This document shows, piece after piece, positions 12,601 to 24,279 of a stretch of 64,000 nucleotides of DNA; the stretch's first letter is position 1; every line of letters starts with the position of its first letter. The DNA is from Primulina eburnea (lineage: Eukaryota; Streptophyta; Magnoliopsida; Lamiales; Gesneriaceae), in contig NC_133103.1 in NCBI RefSeq assembly GCF_022965805.1, positions 46,518,047-46,582,046 of the forward strand. Reading direction: 5' to 3'. The translations under genes were made by a program, and so were the position numbers. The notes beneath the pieces were generated by a model. That model worked only from the letters and a program-made list of their open reading frames with translations. It ran no database searches and was not told where the DNA came from.

Positions 12601-13829
12601 AAAAGCGAAAAAAAATGCAAAAGCTAAAAGATAATGGCTTTGGTCTTTGCCAAAAAAACTAAGAATATACACCTGTCAGCGATATCATTTAACCAAAACA
12701 ACCAAAAAACTAAATCTTGATGTGTCTAAACATGAATATTAGCCTCCCCCGGTACTCACACACCCCAAGAAATTTCTTTCCCCCGCATCTCAACTATTCC
12801 ATGGAACACTCCACATCAAAAAAGATAGTAGAATCCAATATTCCTAGTCGCATACCTTGAGATGATGCAAGAAACTGCCCAACCACTGCCTAAAACTACT
12901 TTATCTTTTATCACGTAAATAAGAAAACTCCTCATAGTGTCCAATCTCTTAAAGATCTCATGATCCAATTAATACAGACGAAAAATACGCATAATGTTTT
13001 TGATGAATTATAAATTATCTTTTCTCGTGCTTACCATAATCTCGTTTTTGGAGTTAAGAGGTTGTAATACAGTACCAAAAATAGGGGCCACAAGTTTGAA
13101 ACCTCTGGTGTGTGCAAAAACTCCATGAATTCATTGAGTTGGTCTTGAGTGACTTTGATAGCTAATACCAAATCAACTTGCATGTATACATCTTGGATAT
13201 TGATCTCGGGCATATATTTCCTACTCGCTGACTGAAAAATTCGTTAAATTGTGAAATTATATTACTGGTTGTAGTCCACCCAAAAGTTTTGAACAAGCTG
13301 TTCCAACACTACTCAATTTTCAAAATTTTCACAAGTTCACTTAGTAACCAAAGAGCAGATTTTTAGTATTCCTATGCAAAACTTGTTTATGGGAGAACCT
13401 AACCCCATTAAATTCGTATTCATCCTTTCATTCCTCACATTTACAACATAACCCCCGCTTTACTTCAGATTTTGAAATTATGAACCAACCTCAATGAAAC
13501 CCAAAGAACAGTCCCATTTCCTAGAATTCAACACATGAAACAAGATATAAAAGTTTTAACACTTCAACAGAAGTAAAGATCATACACAACGAAATTCCGA
13601 GAAGGCCCAGATGCCCAAACTTAACAAAGAATCAAAATATTATTTACATACAATCAAGAATGCAGAATCACATAAAACCCACAACAAAAGTGGTGCCGCG
13701 GCAACAAAAACAAGACTATCAAGGAATGGATTCCTTAACATTAAAACATTAAACCCATTTTTAAAAGCCTTACGTAGAGGCAAAGAGCCTAAGCCTCGGC
13801 TCTACAGAAGTAGGAGACAAGTTTCTCAT
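9644..13829 (-). CDS. GUX1: Xylan alpha-glucuronosyltransferase, GUX1-like (GT8 family)
   Basis: Four coding exons fit in phase: 13829-13774, 12092-11904, 11728-11106 and 10674-9644, giving 632 residues, normal for GUX/PGSIP proteins. The N-terminus is short and basic. One hydrophobic segment in exon 2 (LKLVMAVISIVALFTILHF) marks a type II Golgi membrane protein. Exon 3 holds the stem region (INWDEVS, GIGLLNF, YPEWLDEEEEFEVPTCP, RLDLIVVKLPC). Exon 4 holds the GT8 domain with SGSTRDLVILVDETIS, the metal-binding DAD motif in IIFIDADLLILRNIDFLF, NGGDQGYLNE and HYLGLKPW. The enzyme transfers glucuronic acid from UDP-GlcA to secondary-wall xylan. The GUX1 rather than GUX2 assignment rests on the C-terminal HWGDKNWTDN tail and is from memory. 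Intron 2 (11903-11729) needs a GC donor (CAG/GCATGT) to keep frame. Confidence 0.9.
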
Positions 13830-13838
13830 CTTGTTGGC

Positions 13839-13868
13839 TCAGTAGCAACTTGCTGCAGCTGGCGACAT
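13839..13868 (-). promoter_or_regulatory. Possible upstream ORF in the GUX1 5' leader
   Basis: A nine-codon ATG...TGA frame (MSPAAASCY) ends nine bases before the GUX1 start codon at 13829. If the transcript starts further upstream, scanning ribosomes would meet it first. Its use is an inference. Confidence 0.35.
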
Positions 13869-14263
13869 CTGATCTCAAGAAAAAAGCCAACTATTTTCTT
13901 GGAAATTAAACTTCAACAACAACAACAAAAAAACACAGATTTAACTGATTTTTACGCCTAAAGTTGCTCGCTAAAATAGGAAGATACTGCCTGTTTTAAG
14001 TAGGGATCTGTGCGCAAAGATAATGCCAAAGAAGAAGAATTTGATGCCAGAAGGAGGGAGGAGAGAGTTAAACGCGAGGCGGCTCTCTCTTAAAATACAT
14101 AAACAAAATTAAAACCAAAACCAAGAATTCAATCAACGACATACCCATAAAATAATGGTTTTAATGATTGGAGATTAGTCCACTTCTTTCTTAAAAAAGC
14201 TTCTTCTTCCTTTTTTAATAGTATCCAAAGTTTATCATTTCGAGAATCGTTTAAATAATATGA

Positions 14264-14363
14264 GTAGGTCTTTTATGAGACGATCTCACGGATATTTGGG
14301 TCAATTTAAGAGATTCATTTCACGAAATACGATCCATATGACTGTCTCACCCAAGTTTTTGAC
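14264..14363. mobile_element. MITE, GTGAGACGGTCTCAC family, internally deleted copy 4
   Basis: Has both family ends (gagacgatctcacggatatt, and actgtctcacccaagttttt) but lacks most of the usual core. Confidence 0.7.
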
Positions 14364-14435
14364 TAATAATAAAGAGAATAGTTTTATCATATAAAGTGGG
14401 AAACCTAACAAAAAATTAAATATTATTATTACTAC

Positions 14436-14719
14436 TGTTGAAAAATAATATTTAAAATGTGTGTATTGAACATTTGAATGTTGAATATTTGAATGTTGAA
14501 AATAAGAGTTGTAAATATTGAAAATTAGTGTGTGATGATGTAGGTAATGATGTATTTTATTTTTGGATTAATTGTAAAGAAATTCTATAAATAGGCTCAC
14601 CATTTGTGAAGAAATTCACAATTGAGTAGAGAGAAAAATATTATAAAGTGTGTAGTTTGGTAAATTTTGAGAGTTTGAAATTTTTACTTTTTACCATAAA
14701 TTTTTACTTTTTCACAACA
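14436..14719 (+). repeat. 5' LTR of Ty1/copia element
   Basis: A 284-bp LTR, TGTTGAAAAATAAT...TTTCACAACA, flanked on its left by ACTAC (14431-14435). It contains a TATA-like ctataaatag at about 14586 and differs from the 3' LTR mainly by a 15-bp tandem duplication (catttgaatgttgaa / tatttgaatgttgaa). Confidence 0.95.
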
Positions 14720-15425
14720 CGTTATCAGCACGAAACTCTAAAAGTCCTCCATATTTTTCCAAGCTCCAAAACAGAAGAAAAATGTAACAAAAATAATAAT
14801 ATTTATTTTACTGTTTATTTATTGTGTATATATTTAATATATAATATAATGTTATTATATAATAAAATAAATTTTTCAAAAACTTGTTATAAATCTTGGG
14901 AGGATGTTAAGACGACATCCCACACTTCCGGTAAGAGATACGACAAGTATAAAAGCCTATAAGGTTTTTAAACAAAATAAATTATGACACTTCATTATAA
15001 TAATGTGATATGATATACATAATTATTTAAACATGTCTAATATTATGTACATCATAATATTACCATAAAATTATACAAATACATACCTTTATTTTTTTGT
15101 ACACCCACGGTTATAAACGGTAAAAAAACGACTAGTTTTTGTCCTATAAATATGATCTCACAAACTCTTTCAATCATTCCAACTGTCTCTTCTTCTCTAA
15201 AAATTATTCTTCATCAAATTTTTTGAAGAAAAAGGAAGATGGCTTTCTCAAGGTTATTTTTAATTATTTTGGTTATCATACTCACGAGTCTTGTATTTAT
15301 CGGAGAATATCCTCCTCGTCTGTTTCTTTATTTTCACAAATGCTTGTACTTGTTGTTTATCCATTAATTTGTATTGCAATATTCACTAACTAATAAAATG
15401 CATCGTAATTTTTTTTAGTACCACC

Positions 15426-16560
15426 ATGTCAAATTTGACAAAGCTCGAATTTGTTGCGCTTGACATCACGGGAAAAAAATTATATGCCATGGACTCTCGA
15501 TGTAGAAATGCATCTTAAGTCATTGGGTCTAAGTGAGACCATAAAAGAAAATGACATATCGACATCACAAGAAAAGACAAAAGCCATTATATTTTTGCGT
15601 CGACATCTCGACGAGGGATTGCAATGTGAATATTTAATTGAAAAAGATCTCATGGCTTTGTGGAAAGGATTGAAAGAAAGATTTGAACCTATAAGGGAAG
15701 TTATACTTCCGACCGTCCGTGATTAATGAAATATGTTAAGATTCCAAGATTTTAAGAAAGTTAGTGATTACAATTCAGCGATGTATCGAATAATCTCGCA
15801 GCTAAAATTTTGTGGACATGAGGTCACAGAATTGGAAATTCTTGAAAAAACATTTTCCACGTTTCATGCATCGAATATTACTCTACAACAACAATATAGA
15901 GTACGTGGATTTGCGAGATATTCTGAACTCATCGCCTGTCTTCTTGTGACGGAAAAGAACAACGAGCTATTAATGAGAAATCATCAGTCCCGACTCACTG
16001 GATCAACAGAAGTAAATGCTGTAAGTAAAAATGAATTTAAACCTCGAAACCAAAATCAAATTCAAAGACAAAATTTTGGTCGAGGTCGAGGTCGAGGTCG
16101 AGGTCGTGGCCGTGGACGTGAAATTGGCCGTGGTCGTGGTCGAGGCTATGGTTTTGAAAACAATAGAGATAGTTATTTTTATAACTCATCTCAAAAGAGC
16201 GTCCCAAACCATCCACTGAAAAGGCATCATGAGAATACAATTGTTAATGAGAATCACTCAAAAAGATATGAAAGTTCTTGTTTCAGATGTGGTACTCCAG
16301 GACATTGGTCCCGTATTTGTCGAGCTCCTGAGCATATTTGTAAACCTTATAAAGAATCATTAAAGGGGAAAGAAAAGGAGACCAACTTCACTAAACACAG
16401 TGTCCGTTTGAGTGATTCAACTCATTTTGATGCTAGTGATTTTATGAATGATTTCTCTGCAAATGATCAATATGTTGGTGGGATAGAAATGAACAATATT
16501 GATGCTGCAGATTTTCTCAATAATTTCTCTGAAAATGAACAATATAGTGGTAGAATATAA
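15426..16560 (+). pseudogene. Copia gag, broken
   Basis: Starts at ATG 15426 but shifts frame within an A-run near 15468 and has stops at about 15724-15729. Recognisable parts are a UBN2-type gag core, an Arg-Gly tract coded by gtcgag repeats (16080-16145), and a zinc knuckle CFRCGTPGHWSRIC at about 16280-16321. The C-terminal half (15733-16560) is open. Confidence 0.88.
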
Positions 16561-16666
16561 ATGTATTCATATAATAATGTTTTATTGTATAATTATTATA
16601 TGTGTTATATTTAAACACATATTGCCAGTAATTTTATTTCATTGCATATTTTTTTGAAGTTCAAAA

Positions 16667-19600
16667 ATGGAAAATGCTATGAGCAAAGCTGAAGTTTGCA
16701 TACCCGATAGAGGTACAACGCACACTATCCTCCGAGATAAAAGATATTTCTTGGAACTAAAACCAACAAAAACAACGGTGAATACAATATCAGGTCCTGT
16801 AGACTTGATTAAAGGATGTGGTAAAGCACAATTTTTGTTACCTAATTGTACAATTTTTTTTTTATCAATGATTCTTTATATTCACCATAATCGAAAAGAA
16901 ATTTGTTGAGTTTTAATGATATATATTTCCATGGTTATGATATTCAAACAATGAATGAAAGGAATGAGAAGTATATGTGTCTTATCACATATAAATCAGG
17001 AAAGAAATATGTGATTGAAAAACTACGAATGCTCCCTACTAGATTGCATTATACACATATAAGTCTCATTGAATCAAACATGGTCGTTGATAATTCTTCA
17101 ATATTGATCAATTGGCATGATTGATTAGGACATCCTGGTTCAAAATGATGCGAAGAATTATAGAAAATACATATGGTCATCCATTGAAAGACCAGAAGAT
17201 CTTTCAGAATAATAAGATTCAATGTAAAGCATGTTCTCTTGGAAAAATTATTATAAGACCATCACCAGCCAAAATCCAAACTGAATCACCAATGTTTCTT
17301 GAACGTATTCAGGGTGATATTTGTGGACCAATCCATCCACCATGTGGACCATTCAGATACTTTATGGTATTGATTGATGCCTCCAGCAGATGGTCACATG
17401 TATGTTTATTGTCAACTTGAAATGTTGCATTTGCAAGATTACTTGCTCAAATAATAAAATTGAGGAATAATTTCCCGATTATACAATCAAGAAAATTAGA
17501 CTTTAATAATGCTGGTGAATTTACTTCCCAGACTTTCAATGATTATTGTATGTCTATGAGAATCATTGTTGAGCATCTTGTTGCTCATATACATACACAG
17601 AATGGATTGGTTGAATCATGGATTAAACGTCTGCAAATGATTGCTAGACCAATGATTAAGAAAACAAAGCTCCCTATTTCTATATGTAGACATGCAATTT
17701 TACATGCTGCTTCATTAATTCGCATCAGACCAAGTGCATATCATAAATACTCCCCATTGCAGCTTGCATTTGGTAAAGAACCAGACATTTCTCATTTGAG
17801 AATTTTTGGATGTATGGTATAGGACCGAGTGCTTACCGCTTTACCAAAAGCTATAGCTAGTGGTAATGGTGCAACTCAAATCTTTTTAAACCGCACAGCA
17901 GCACAAGCACCACGGTTCGATCACTCTACCAAGTAGGGACAATTATTGTACCCAACAATCTCCCTCCCAATAATTGCAATCCTTGCAATCAATGGGAATC
18001 GAACCCGTGACCTTGGCTCTGATACCAATTGTAGGACCGAGTGCTTACCGCTTTACCAAAAGCTATAGCTAGTGGTAATGGTGCAACTCAAATCTTTTTA
18101 AACCGCACAGCAGCACAAGCACCACGGTTCGATCACTCTACCAAGTAGGGACAATTATTGCACCCAACATATGGTGTATGTGCCTATTGCACCACCTCAA
18201 CGAAAGAAAATGGGACCTCAAAGAAAGGTTGGAATTTATACCGGTTATGATAGTCCATCAATCATTCGATATCTTGAACCTCAGACAGGCGACGTGTCAC
18301 GTTTTGATGATTGTCATTTTAATGAGGAAATTTTCCCAATGTTAGGGGGAGAACAGAAACATACCGAAAAAGAAATTACATGGTATGTATCATCATTGTT
18401 ACATCTGGATCCAAGAACAAAACAGTGTGAAAAAGATGTACAACAATACCAGGTGCATTTGCAGACACAAAAAGGGTAACTAAATCATATATACATGCTG
18501 CAAATGCCCCTGCTCGAATTGAAATTCCGAATAAACAAATTGAAGATACTCATGATGTCATTAAACGCCTGAAGCGTGGAAGGCCAATCGGTTCCAAGGA
18601 TCAAAATCCTCGAAAAAAAAATTCATAGAGAAACACGATGATCACAAAATAAAGAATGATGTTCCTGAAGAAACACATGATGATCACAAAATAGAGAATG
18701 ATGTTCCTGAAGAAACACATGATGATGAAAATGTTCTGTCAGAACCACAAACTGACGAGAATCATGAAATCTCTATCAATTATATTAATACTGGAAAAAT
18801 ATGGAACCGAAAAGATATAGAAGAAATTGATGATATATTTTCTTATAATGTGGCAATCGACATCATAAATGATAATGAAAATCATGAACCAAAATCTTTT
18901 GGTGAATGTAAAAATCGCCAGGATTGGATAACATAGAAAGAAGCCATCCAGGTTGAATTGGATTCGCTAAATAAGCGTAATGTTTTTGGACCTATAGTCC
19001 TTACACCTGAAGGTGTAAAACCTGTTGGATACAAATGGATTTTTATTCGAAAGCGAAATGAGAAAAATGAAATAGTAAGATATAAAGCTCGACTTGTTGC
19101 ACAAGGTTTTTCTCAAAGACCTGGAATTGATTATGAAGAAACGTATTCTCCCGTGATGGATGCAATTACGTTTCGGTATTTGATTAGCTTGGCAGTATCC
19201 GAAAATTTAGAAATGCGTCTTATGGATGTTGTTACAGCTTACTTATATGGATCACTTGATAGTAATATATATATATAAAAATCCCTGAAGGATTTAAGAT
19301 GCCTGAAGCACAAAGTTCAAAACCCAGATAATGTTATTCTGTGACATTACAAAGATCATTATATGGGTTGAAACAATCCGGTCGAATGTGGTATAATCGA
19401 CTAAGTGATCACTTGATGAAAAAAGGATATGTAAATAATTCAATATGCCCTTGTGTTTTCATTAATAAAACAACATCCGGATGCGTAATTATTGCTGTAT
19501 ATGTTGATGATTTAAACATCATTGGAACGAATAAGAAAATTCAAGAAGTTGTGTCATACTTGAAGGAAGAATTTGAAATGAAGGATCTTGGAAAAATCAA

Positions 19601-20497
19601 GTATTGTCTGGGTTTACAAATTGAACAAAAGAATGCGGAATGTTTGTTCACCAGACAAATTATACAGAAAAGATCCTTAAACGTTTTAATATGGATAAAT
19701 CATATCCTTTAAGTACTCCAATGGTTGTTAGATCATTAAACATAGAAAATCATCCATTCCGTCCATGTGAAGATGATGAAGATATTCTTGGTCCAGAAGT
19801 ACCATATCTAAGTGCTATCGGTGCCCTTATGTATCTTACAAATTGTAAAAGGCCTGATATATCTTTTGCCGTAAATTTGTTGGCAAGATTTAGCACATAT
19901 CCAACAAAGAGACACTGGAACAGAATTAAACATATATTCTGTTATCTACGAGGAACGACAGACTTGGGACTGTTGTATTCAAAATATGCTAATCCAAGTA
20001 TAATTGGTTAAGCCGATGCTGGATACTTATCTGATCCACACAAGGCACGTTCCCAAACTGGATATGTATTTACTCGTGGAGGCACTGCAATTTCTTGGCG
20101 TTCACAGAAACAAACACTCGTAACAACTTCATCAAATCATGCCGAGATTATTGCACTACATTAAGCAAGTCGTGAATGTGTGTGGTTAAAATCAATGACC
20201 CAACATATCCAAATCTCATGCGGATTATCATTCGACGAGAAGCCTGTGATACTATATGAAGATAATGCTGCATGTGTTGCTCAAATGAAAGAAGGATACA
20301 TAAAAAGCGACAGAAATAAACATATTCCTCCTAAGTTCTTCGCATTCACCAAGGAGCTTGAGAATAATAAATGTATTGATGTTCGTCACATTCAATCAAG
20401 TGAAAACTCATCAGATCTCTTCACAAAGGCACTTCCTACGACAATATTCAGAAAGCACATATATAATATTGGGATGCGCAATCTACGAAATTTGTGA
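16667..20497 (+). pseudogene. Copia pol (protease, integrase, RT, RNase H), multiply broken and interrupted
   Basis: In order: a protease-like start whose active-site triad reads Asp-Arg-Gly (16703 region), a GAG-preintegrase segment with stops, and integrase core pieces (GDICGPI, HTQNGLVE) up to 17817. The TRIM is at 17818-18169. Then come the integrase C-terminus, RT from about 18958 with YVDDLNIIG at about 19500, and RNase H (EDNAACVAQM) to 20497. At least six stops or shifts separate these. An approximately 48-bp tandem repeat (gaaacacatgatgatcacaa) sits at 18630-18735. It cannot make a functional polyprotein. Confidence 0.9.
17818..18169 (-). mobile_element. TRIM (terminal-repeat retrotransposon in miniature) nested in copia pol
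   Basis: Two 140-bp LTRs (17818-17957 and 18030-18169) enclose only 72 bp. On the minus strand the order is LTR ending CCTACA, then attggtatcagagcc, which is an initiator-Met tRNA primer site, then a purine-rich ttgggagggaga, then LTR starting TGTTGGG. The element is flanked by the exact duplication TATGG (17813-17817 and 18170-18174). Removing element plus one duplication restores an uninterrupted copia frame. It encodes no protein. Confidence 0.95.
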
Positions 20498-20658
20498 AGA
20501 CTTGTTCATGTCAACATCAGGGGGAGTTTACGTGACTGCGCTCTTTTTCCCTTACTATGGTTTTTATGCCAATGGGTTTTTCCTAGTAAGGTTTTTAACG
20601 AGGCAGTATAAAAACACGTAATGAAGACAATCATTATGATCATCATCACAATGAGGAG

Positions 20659-20927
20659 TGTTGAAAAATAATATTTAAAATGTGTGTATTGAATATTTGA
20701 ATGTTGAAAATAAGAGTTGTAAATATTGAAAATTAGTATGTGATGATGTAGGCAATGATGTATTTTATTTTTGGATTATTTGTAAAGAAATTCTATAAAT
20801 AGGCTCACCATTTGTGAAGAAATTCAAAATTGAGTAGAGAGAAAGATATTATAAAGTGTGTAGTTTGGTAAATTTTGAGAGTTTGAGATTTTTACTTTTT
20901 ACCATAAATTTTTACTTTTTCACAACA
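20659..20927 (+). repeat. 3' LTR of Ty1/copia element
   Basis: 269 bp, matching the 5' LTR except for the 15-bp duplication and scattered substitutions. It is preceded by a purine-rich caatgaggag and followed by target duplicate ACTAC. Confidence 0.95.
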
Positions 20928-20932
20928 ACTAC

Positions 20933-22360
20933 TATAAATATTTAATTTTTTTAATAAATCCCTTACATCTTTAAGAATGAGATTTAAAGGATGGATAGGT
21001 GTTGAGATTAGCGGGGACCGAATGATTGGGAGTTGGGGGCCATGTGCTGTATGGTGAGTGTAGGATAGGGGTTGGCGGAGAGTGTTGTCCCTTTGGATGT
21101 TTCAACCGAAAGTTTTTGGGCTTATATTATAGTATTGTAAGCTTCTTAGTGTTGTTAAGATATGATAAAAAGTTGGGAAAAATTCGGTTAAGTTTCGAGT
21201 TGATACGGGTTAAAACCGAGATTTCGGTCCAAGTTTTAAAACGAGTCGGTTAAGTTTTGATTTTTGGCTCGGGTTTACGTCTAGGAATACTTTTAAAAAA
21301 ATGTTTTGGGATATTTTAAGGAGTTTGGTAAGCTTCGGGTCAATTTTAGAGGTCCAGGGGTAAAATGATAATTTTTGGGTTTCCATGGGCAAAATGGTCA
21401 TTTTGCACCCGGGGTGAGATTTTGGTTCTGGCAGCGCCCTGAGCACAAATTCATGATATTTTAAATTTTTATGCATCATATTTACGATTCTTACGCAATT
21501 ATGATAAAAACGTTGCATGCCTGGTTTTAAGGAAAAAGTTACGTTTATGCACAATTTTATTAAGTGATGATTATGATGTTAATTTTGAAGGATGGGATTT
21601 GGTTGTGACTGACGATGTATATGTATACGATGACATGAGATATGATGAGCTGAGGCCCGAGCTCAGTGGGCGGGTAATGCTGTCGCTGATGTCCTTTGTC
21701 GTCGGGTACCACGGTTTTTGTAGATGGATCCATCGATAGAATTGATACGAAAGTCAACAGCTAAAAGAAAATGTTTAAGTTTATGTTGATACGGTGAGTT
21801 GTTTTGACAAGTATATGATCAAACATGAGATGACATGCTTTAATAAGATATGATTTTACACGACATGTTTACAAATATGATGACATGAGATGACATGCTT
21901 TGACATGATATGATTTTACACAACACGTTTACGTTATGCTTTTAAGTTCATGAAATATATGTTGGGTATGATATTTTTCACTGGTGTGTGCTATGTATAT
22001 GCACTTGTTATTCCTTGTATAGGTGTGTTGAGTCCTTAGACTCGTTAGACGTGTGTGATGCAGGTGAGCTTAATGATGAGGAGACTGGAGGTGCCGAACT
22101 CTGAGTAGGTAGACCTGGTGCGCTGACACGACCCGAAGACCACATGTTTTCCTCATTATGTTTTATGAGATTTGAGAGGAGATGAACATTTTATATACAC
22201 TGAGGATATTACGATTTTTTACTTCTTTACGTTTATATTTGATGTTGGTCGTTTTAAACTGTGAGATTTTTATTGTCAAATAAAGACGATTATTTTAAAT
22301 GTTATTTTGTAATGGCGAGCTTTTAAAAAAAATATTTCCGCACTTTTAAAACCTTAGACG
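20933..22360 (+). mobile_element. Long LTR fragment (family A), plus orientation
   Basis: From about 21170 it parallels the minus-strand LTR at 28971-29800 (shared blocks around aaatggtcattttg, gagtttggtaagcttcg and ttgagtccttagactcg) and ends in ...gacgtttca at 22360. The left end is not resolved. No coding potential. It carries the GAGTC..TAGACTC palindrome at 22030. Confidence 0.65.
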
Positions 22361-22491
22361 TTTCAGTGCAACCTCATGGCACCGGCGATCATTCCCCACC
22401 CTCTTCGGCCCCGGACTTTACATGCCCACCAGATTCCGCTAGGTTCGTCCCCGAACCACAACGTACTAGGAGAGGTCAGCTTTGATACCAA
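22361..22491 (-). mobile_element. Truncated internal leader with tRNA primer-like site
   Basis: On the minus strand the right-hand LTR ends ..gtcatttca and is followed by gttggtatcaaagctgacc, a primer-binding-like site. A GC-rich segment then stops abruptly at the plus-oriented LTR end (22360). About 95 bp (22366-22462) recur at 60156-60248. Confidence 0.6.
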
Positions 22492-24279
22492 CTGAAATGA
22501 CTACTACTTAAAATACTGCTAGAATTTTTTTTAAAAAGCTACACTTGGAAATAAAATATAAATACATGCATGCAATACTACCGAAAATTAACATTTTTAA
22601 TAATAATCAACTAACATGAAAAACACTGCAGTTTAAATAATAGATAAATTGCCAAACCTAGACTTACGTTTTAAAATAACACAATAAGAAACATGTAAAA
22701 ATCTCCACAACCATCGACATAATAAAATGACCAGTAACGTAGAAAAATGAATGAGTAAAAATATTCATGTGCACTCCTATCTCATAAATATGATGTGCGG
22801 AAAATACGGTTCTCGGGTTCGCGTGCGCATATCCAACTCTGCCTACTCAGTCTTCAGCAACTCCAGTGTAACGTACCGTACTTTTTACTACTTAAAATTT
22901 GCGGAAAAGTTAAAAAATTTCTTAAATAAACGTGAACATTCAAAATTCTTTAAAAGAAGTAATCTGTACGTCTCACGAGTTGTTGCAACAAAAGATTTGA
23001 AAGTTGAAGTTTTGACAAAAGTATTAAATGTTTGAATAAAACGTAAAACATGACGGTCCTCGGGTTAGCCTCCCGCTCAGAGCCCAAGCCTGCTCCTCGG
23101 TCCCCACCGTCAGTCTCCTCATAAACATCCTCACCTGCATCGATCAAGTCTAGTGAGTCTAAAGACTCAACACGTATAAACTGGGAGTAACGAATAATAC
23201 ATAATAAAACCACATGCGACTTCAAAATAGAGCGTACATAACTAAACTTGAGCTTGAAATAAACTTGATATACATACATATCATAGACGTGCCATAACAT
23301 GAAAAATTTTCATAAATATACATGCATACTGGTACATACTTGAACATACATAAACTTCATCATTTTTCGTAGAGGCATGTTTCAAAGCAAGTGACCCATA
23401 ACATAATCGCCTGATCAGACTAAACCACAGTACTGGGATGACAGAGACGTATCCACTGCCACATACATAAGATCCCCGTTCATGCTTTAATGGGCGGATT
23501 GGACCCTGTTCATGATTTAACGCTTTAAAATCCTGATCTAAACCCGTTCATGCTTTAACGGGGTGGGTTGGTCCCCTTTCATGATTTAACGCTTCCCAAC
23601 CCCATACATACATTGGTCACAAGACATTTAGAATACCTCAAAAACTTTGAAAATATTTTCTTGCACGTCACATACTTACTTGGCGTTGAGGGATTCGTTG
23701 GACTTCGATTGGGGCCGTTGCTGCACATACCAACTTGAATTCAAATGCATAACTTGCATAACTTAGACTTAGGTATTCGTGCTCACTCCCAAATTCGACA
23801 AATAACTTGAGGCATTCTATAGCACTCGGGACATGACCTCGTTTAAATCATTGTACTAACCCAAGACATGAAACTCCAAGAAATAACATTTCCCAAAATA
23901 TATGGTGCACACGGACCCCGTGCATTGGTCCGGGTAGGGGTCCGGGTAGGCTCTCAAAAATGAACACTCGGAAGAAGAAGGGACACGGACCCCGTGCCCG
24001 GGTCCGACTCCGGGTCCGTGTAGACTCGGTAAACTTTGTCGTGCAGAAGGGGAAAGACACGGACCCCGGGCCCTGGTCCGTGTGGGGGTCCGTCTAGACT
24101 CGGAAAAATGTCACCAAGAGGAAATAAAGGCACAGACCCCGTGTCCGGGTCCGTGTAGGGGTCCGGCTAGGCACTGTATGACGAAACCTGCGTGAAAAAC
24201 TTAACATGACATTTCTTTCTTCCAACCAACCCAAATGGACTAGGAATCGACACACCGAGCCACATTCTAGGACCCTATA

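Larger units (their letters stand above)
14436..20927 (+). mobile_element. Ty1/copia LTR retrotransposon, structurally complete but inactivated
   Basis: Near-identical LTRs of 284 and 269 bp, a 5-bp target duplication ACTAC on both sides (14431-14435 and 20928-20932), a primer-binding-like segment gttatcagcacga at 14721-14733, and gag-protease-integrase-RT-RNaseH order between them. The coding region has many stops and frame breaks, and a 352-bp TRIM lies in the integrase/pol region. LTR similarity implies recent insertion, yet coding decay implies its source or itself has long been defective. Confidence 0.95.

Noticed and set aside
13031..13213. 60-codon minus ORF
   Set aside because: Lies inside GUX1 intron 1. 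Including it breaks the splice phase between exon 1 (13774) and exon 2 (12092), and it has no family resemblance.
17985..18029. tRNA-like ggttcgattcc and ggtatcagagcc on the minus strand
   Set aside because: It is the primer-binding region of the TRIM, complementary to an initiator tRNA 3' end, and there is no cloverleaf.
23905..24175. CRISPR-like spaced repeats
   Set aside because: Units are degenerate, belong to a plant LTR and recur in other LTR copies; CRISPR arrays are not expected in a plant nucleus.
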